In this document: piece by piece, positions 15,273 to 17,406 of the stretch
Numbering within the stretch: position 1 is the first letter of the stretch
Layout of the letters: each line of letters starts with the position of its first letter
Assembly (NCBI GenBank): GCA_003132645.1
Contig: PKYM01000123.1
Location: 1,243 to 18,648 of the forward strand
Direction of reading: 5' to 3'
Length of the DNA stretch: 17,406 nucleotides
DNA from: Actinomycetota bacterium
Lineage (GTDB): Bacteria; Actinomycetota; Thermoleophilia; UBA2241
Position numbers and translations under genes: made by a program
The notes under the pieces: model-generated
The model's input: the letters and a program-made list of their open reading frames with translations, nothing else
The model's database searches: none
What the model was told of the DNA's origin: nothing

Positions 15273-16471
15273 AGGCGGCCACCGTCGGCCGCCGTCGCGG
15301 AAGCTTTGGCGCTCGTCCAGGGCAAGCCCAGCGCACCGGCCGCCCGGACGTAGTCCGCGATGTCGGCCTCGAGCGCGCCGCGCAGGTCGGCAGCGCCCGC
15401 CGCCCAGCCGCGATACCAGGCGGCCGTTCGTGTGACGGCGGCGCGTGCATCCCAGACCGCCGTCCAGCCCAACTCGTCGCGGCTCTTGGTGCAGTCAAGC
15501 AACAGCAATCCAGCCTCGTGGATCCGCTCGCGGTCGTCCGCCGCGCGCCAGGAGCCCGCCCCGTAGGCCGCGACGAACTCCCCGACCAGTTCGGCAACGG
15601 AGATGGTGGCGCCGGCCGCGGGGCCGAAGTTCCAGGCTCCCTCGCACGCGTGGCCGTCGGCGAGCAGCCGGGCGCCGAGCCAGAGATAGCCCGACAGCGA
15701 CTCGAGCACATGCTGCCACGGCCGGACTGCGGCTGGGTGGCGCACCACGATCTCGTGGCCGGCGGCGATCGCCCTGACGCAGTCGGGCACGAGGCGGTCG
15801 GTGGCCCAGTCGCCGCCGCCGATGACGTTGCCAGCCCGCGCCGTAGCCACACAGACCGCCGAATCGCGACCGAAGAAGCTCCTGCGGTAGGCCGCGGTGA
15901 CGAGCTCCGAGGCGCCCTTGCTTGCGCTGTAGGGGTCGTAGCCGCCCAGCGCGTCGTCCTCGCGATACGCTACGGTCGTCTCACAGTTCTCGTAACACTT
16001 GTCGCTTGTCACGTTCACGACGGCGCTCACAGATGGACAGGAGCGCACTACCTCGAGCAGATTCACCACGCCCATCACGTTGGTCTCGAACGTGTCGCGT
16101 GGGTCGCCGTACGAGGGCCGCACGAGTGGCTGCGCAGCAAGATGGAAGACGATCTCGGGCCGGCACACAGCGACGGCGGCCGACAAGGCGGCGAGGTCGC
16201 GTACGTCGCCCGCGACGTGCGCGACCTCGCCGTCAAGGCCGATGAGATCGAATAGGCTGGGGGTGGTCGGCGGCGCCAGGGCATAGCCGGCGACGCTCGC
16301 GCCGAGATTGGAAAGCCAGGCGCACAACCACGATCCCTTAAAGCCTGTATCGCCGGTGACCAGCACCCGGCGGCCGACGTAAGCGCCGCCGAACAGCTCG
16401 GCCCGGGCGCCGGCGCGGCGCTCGATAGTGTCGGCGGCCACCCCGCGCGGCGTTGGTGGCGCAGCGGTCAC
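15269..16471 (-). CDS. rfbG: CDP-glucose 4,6-dehydratase
   Basis: A 400-residue extended SDR that converts CDP-glucose to CDP-6-deoxy-4-keto-glucose, the second step toward 3,6-dideoxyhexoses. Seen: VLVTGDTGFKGSWL (36-49) for NAD binding, HLAAQPLVRPSY (110-121), NVTSDKCYEN (153-162), which is the RfbG hallmark, GGYDPYSASKG (176-186) with catalytic Y181 and K185, ARAGNVIGGGDW, and HPAAVRPWQHVLE. The open frame extends far upstream across rfbF, but GTG at 16471 is chosen: it overlaps the rfbF stop (GTGA) and has GGAGAG four bases upstream. The result carries about 25 to 30 N-terminal residues before the Rossmann fold, longer than usual. A start further in would remove these. Order rfbF-rfbG-rfbH matches known CDP-dideoxysugar operons. 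Confidence 0.96.
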   Translation of the reverse strand: MTAAPPTPRGVAADTIERRAGARAELFGGAYVGRRVLVTGDTGFKGSWLCAWLSNLGASVAGYALAPPTTPSLFDLIGLDGEVAHVAGDVRDLAALSAAVAVCRPEIVFHLAAQPLVRPSYGDPRDTFETNVMGVVNLLEVVRSCPSVSAVVNVTSDKCYENCETTVAYREDDALGGYDPYSASKGASELVTAAYRRSFFGRDSAVCVATARAGNVIGGGDWATDRLVPDCVRAIAAGHEIVVRHPAAVRPWQHVLESLSGYLWLGARLLADGHACEGAWNFGPAAGATISVAELVGEFVAAYGAGSWRAADDRERIHEAGLLLLDCTKSRDELGWTAVWDARAAVTRTAAWYRGWAAGAADLRGALEADIADYVRAAGALGLPWTSAKASATAADGGRL

Positions 16472-17241
16472 CACACTCTCCACGGCGCCTTGCCCGTCTG
16501 CCAGAGCTCCTCGAGCGTGTTCCTGTCGCGCAACACGTCCATCGGCTGCCAGAAACCACGGTGCCGATAGGCCATAAGCTCGCCGTCCTGGGCGAGCCGC
16601 TCGAGCGGCTCGCGCTCGAGGTAGGTCTCGTCGCCGACGAGGTAGTCGAGCACACCGGGCTCGAACACGAAGAAGCCGCCGTTGACCCAGGCACCGTCGC
16701 CGGCCGGCTTTTCTGTGAACGAGGTCACCTGACGGCCTTCGCTGTCGAGCTGCAGCGCGCCGAATCGCCCGTGCGGCTGCACCGCGGTCACCGTGGCCAG
16801 TCGCCCATGGGCGCGGTGGAAGGCCAGCAGCCCCGCGACGTCGACGTCGGCTACGCCGTCGCCGTAGGTCAGCAGGAAGGTCTCGTTGCCGAGGTAGCCG
16901 GCCACGCGCTTGACGCGGCCGCCGGTCTGCGTGCCGGCGCCGGTGTCGACCAGCGTGACGCGCCACGGTTCGACCTCGCCGTCGTGGACTTCCATGGCAC
17001 GCTGGCGCAGGTCGAACGTCACGTTCGAGCTGTGCAGGAAGTAGTTGGCGAAGTACTCCTTGATGACGTAGCCCTTGAAACCAAGGCACACCACAAAGTC
17101 GGTCAGCCCATAGTGACTGTAGATCTTCATGACGTGCCAGAGCAGCGGGCGGTCGCCGATCTCGACCATCGGCTTGGGCCGTACCTGAGTCTCCTCGGAC
17201 AGGCGCGTGCCTAGTCCACCGGCGAGGATCACCACCTTCAC
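16468..17241 (-). CDS. rfbF: Glucose-1-phosphate cytidylyltransferase
   Basis: RfbF makes CDP-glucose from CTP and glucose-1-phosphate, the committed step to CDP-3,6-dideoxyhexoses. The 257-residue protein has the usual family length. Seen: VVILAGGLGTRLSEET (3-18) with RPKPMVEIG (21-29) for nucleotide binding, FKGYVIKEYFANYFL (55-69), which is typical of RfbF, LLTYGDGVADVDV (123-135) for metal and sugar, FTEKP (175-179), WVNGGFFVFEP (185-195) and GFWQPMDVLRDRN (229-241). The start is GTG at 17241 with a strong GGGAGG six bases upstream; a frame reaching 17286 would add 15 residues without such a site. Its stop overlaps rfbG by 4 bases. It is the first gene of the right-hand block within the window, so a promoter may lie just upstream. 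Confidence 0.97.
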   Translation of the reverse strand: MKVVILAGGLGTRLSEETQVRPKPMVEIGDRPLLWHVMKIYSHYGLTDFVVCLGFKGYVIKEYFANYFLHSSNVTFDLRQRAMEVHDGEVEPWRVTLVDTGAGTQTGGRVKRVAGYLGNETFLLTYGDGVADVDVAGLLAFHRAHGRLATVTAVQPHGRFGALQLDSEGRQVTSFTEKPAGDGAWVNGGFFVFEPGVLDYLVGDETYLEREPLERLAQDGELMAYRHRGFWQPMDVLRDRNTLEELWQTGKAPWRVW

Positions 17242-17247
17242 GTCCTG

Positions 17248-17253
17248 CCTCCC
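17248..17253 (-). promoter_or_regulatory. Ribosome binding site of rfbF
   Basis: GGGAGG on the minus strand lies 6 bases before GTG 17241. It is among the strongest ribosome sites in the window and fixes the rfbF start. Confidence 0.85.
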
Positions 17254-17297
17254 GACCGCGTCGCTTCTCGGCTTGCCACCGCGCACAAACCTTGCGA

Positions 17298-17318
17298 CGG
17301 CCCCTCTCCCGAGGGCCG
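17298..17318 (-). other. Imperfect hairpin in the rfbF leader
   Basis: Eight base pairs with a one-base bulge (17298-17306 with 17311-17318) enclose a four-base loop. No T-run follows on the minus strand, so it is not a clear terminator. It lies about 57 bases before the rfbF start and could be an RNA leader structure or chance in G+C-rich DNA. Confidence 0.35.
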
Positions 17319-17406
17319 CCCGCCAGGTGTGCGACGCCGTTGTCCATTCAGGTTACGGCGCGAGCGCGGCGAACCCTCTCATCATCGGCCGATTGTGCCT
17401 CAGGCT

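Larger units (their letters stand above)
17242..17406. other. Non-coding leader region upstream of rfbF
   Basis: No gene is supported in these 165 bases. Besides the ribosome site they hold an imperfect hairpin (17298-17318). A TAACCT element lies on the minus strand around 17350-17355, but without a matching -35 I do not call a promoter. The region may be the operon leader or an intergenic space that continues beyond the right edge. Confidence 0.5.

Noticed and set aside
13350..15353. Long plus-strand open frame of 667 codons
   Set aside because: It lies antisense to rfbH and the GT87-like gene, has low-complexity Arg/Glu/Ala-rich translation and no recognisable motif. G+C-rich codon bias explains it.
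15269..17347. Fusion reading of rfbG extended across rfbF
   Set aside because: The extra N-terminal part is Arg-rich nonsense in the wrong frame over rfbF. The GTGA overlap at 16471 gives a normal RfbG start.

Overview
This is a high-G+C bacterial window in which every supported gene lies on the minus strand, so the genes are read from right to left. GTG starts are common, and most genes are joined by 4-base start/stop overlaps. Composition and gene style fit an Actinomycetota-like or other high-G+C organism, but nothing here fixes the phylum. I found no rRNA, tRNA, CRISPR array or insertion sequence.

Right block, 17241 down to 7726 (eight tightly coupled genes). It opens with the complete front end of CDP-3,6-dideoxyhexose synthesis: rfbF (glucose-1-phosphate cytidylyltransferase), rfbG (CDP-glucose 4,6-dehydratase) and rfbH (the PLP/[2Fe-2S] C-3 dehydrase). 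The RfbH cysteines are spaced exactly as in the characterised enzyme, and His replaces the usual PLP lysine. A GT87-like polytopic glycosyltransferase follows, then an extended SDR, a thiamine-diphosphate enzyme of the acetolactate-synthase fold, a HAD phosphatase and a NovU/TylC3-like C-methyltransferase. The trio of CDP-3,6-dideoxy-4-keto sugar supply, ThDP ligase and SDR reductase matches the logic of yersiniose (YerE/YerF), in which a two-carbon branch from pyruvate is joined to C-4. The added C-methyltransferase suggests a further, possibly undescribed, branched deoxysugar. No gene for the E3 reductase partner of RfbH is visible.

Middle/left block, 7544 down to 2810. After a 181-base gap come a NeuB-family synthase with a SAF domain, an FkbM methyltransferase fused to an N-terminal Rossmann-like domain, a GtrA-like membrane protein, a GtrB-like polyprenyl-phosphate glycosyltransferase and a radical SAM protein with C-terminal auxiliary-cluster cysteines. 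The radical SAM gene is visibly poorer in G+C than its neighbours. A second polytopic glycosyltransferase-like protein (901..2772) follows. The window ends in the housekeeping gene ispG, cut at the left edge.

Taken together, the locus looks like a cell-surface glycan or glycolipid cluster. Cytosolic enzymes build a CDP-linked branched deoxysugar and perhaps a nonulosonate-like acid. GtrA/GtrB make and move a polyprenyl-phosphate sugar. The two multi-membrane-span proteins are candidates to use such donors outside the membrane. The identity of the final sugar is inferred, not seen.
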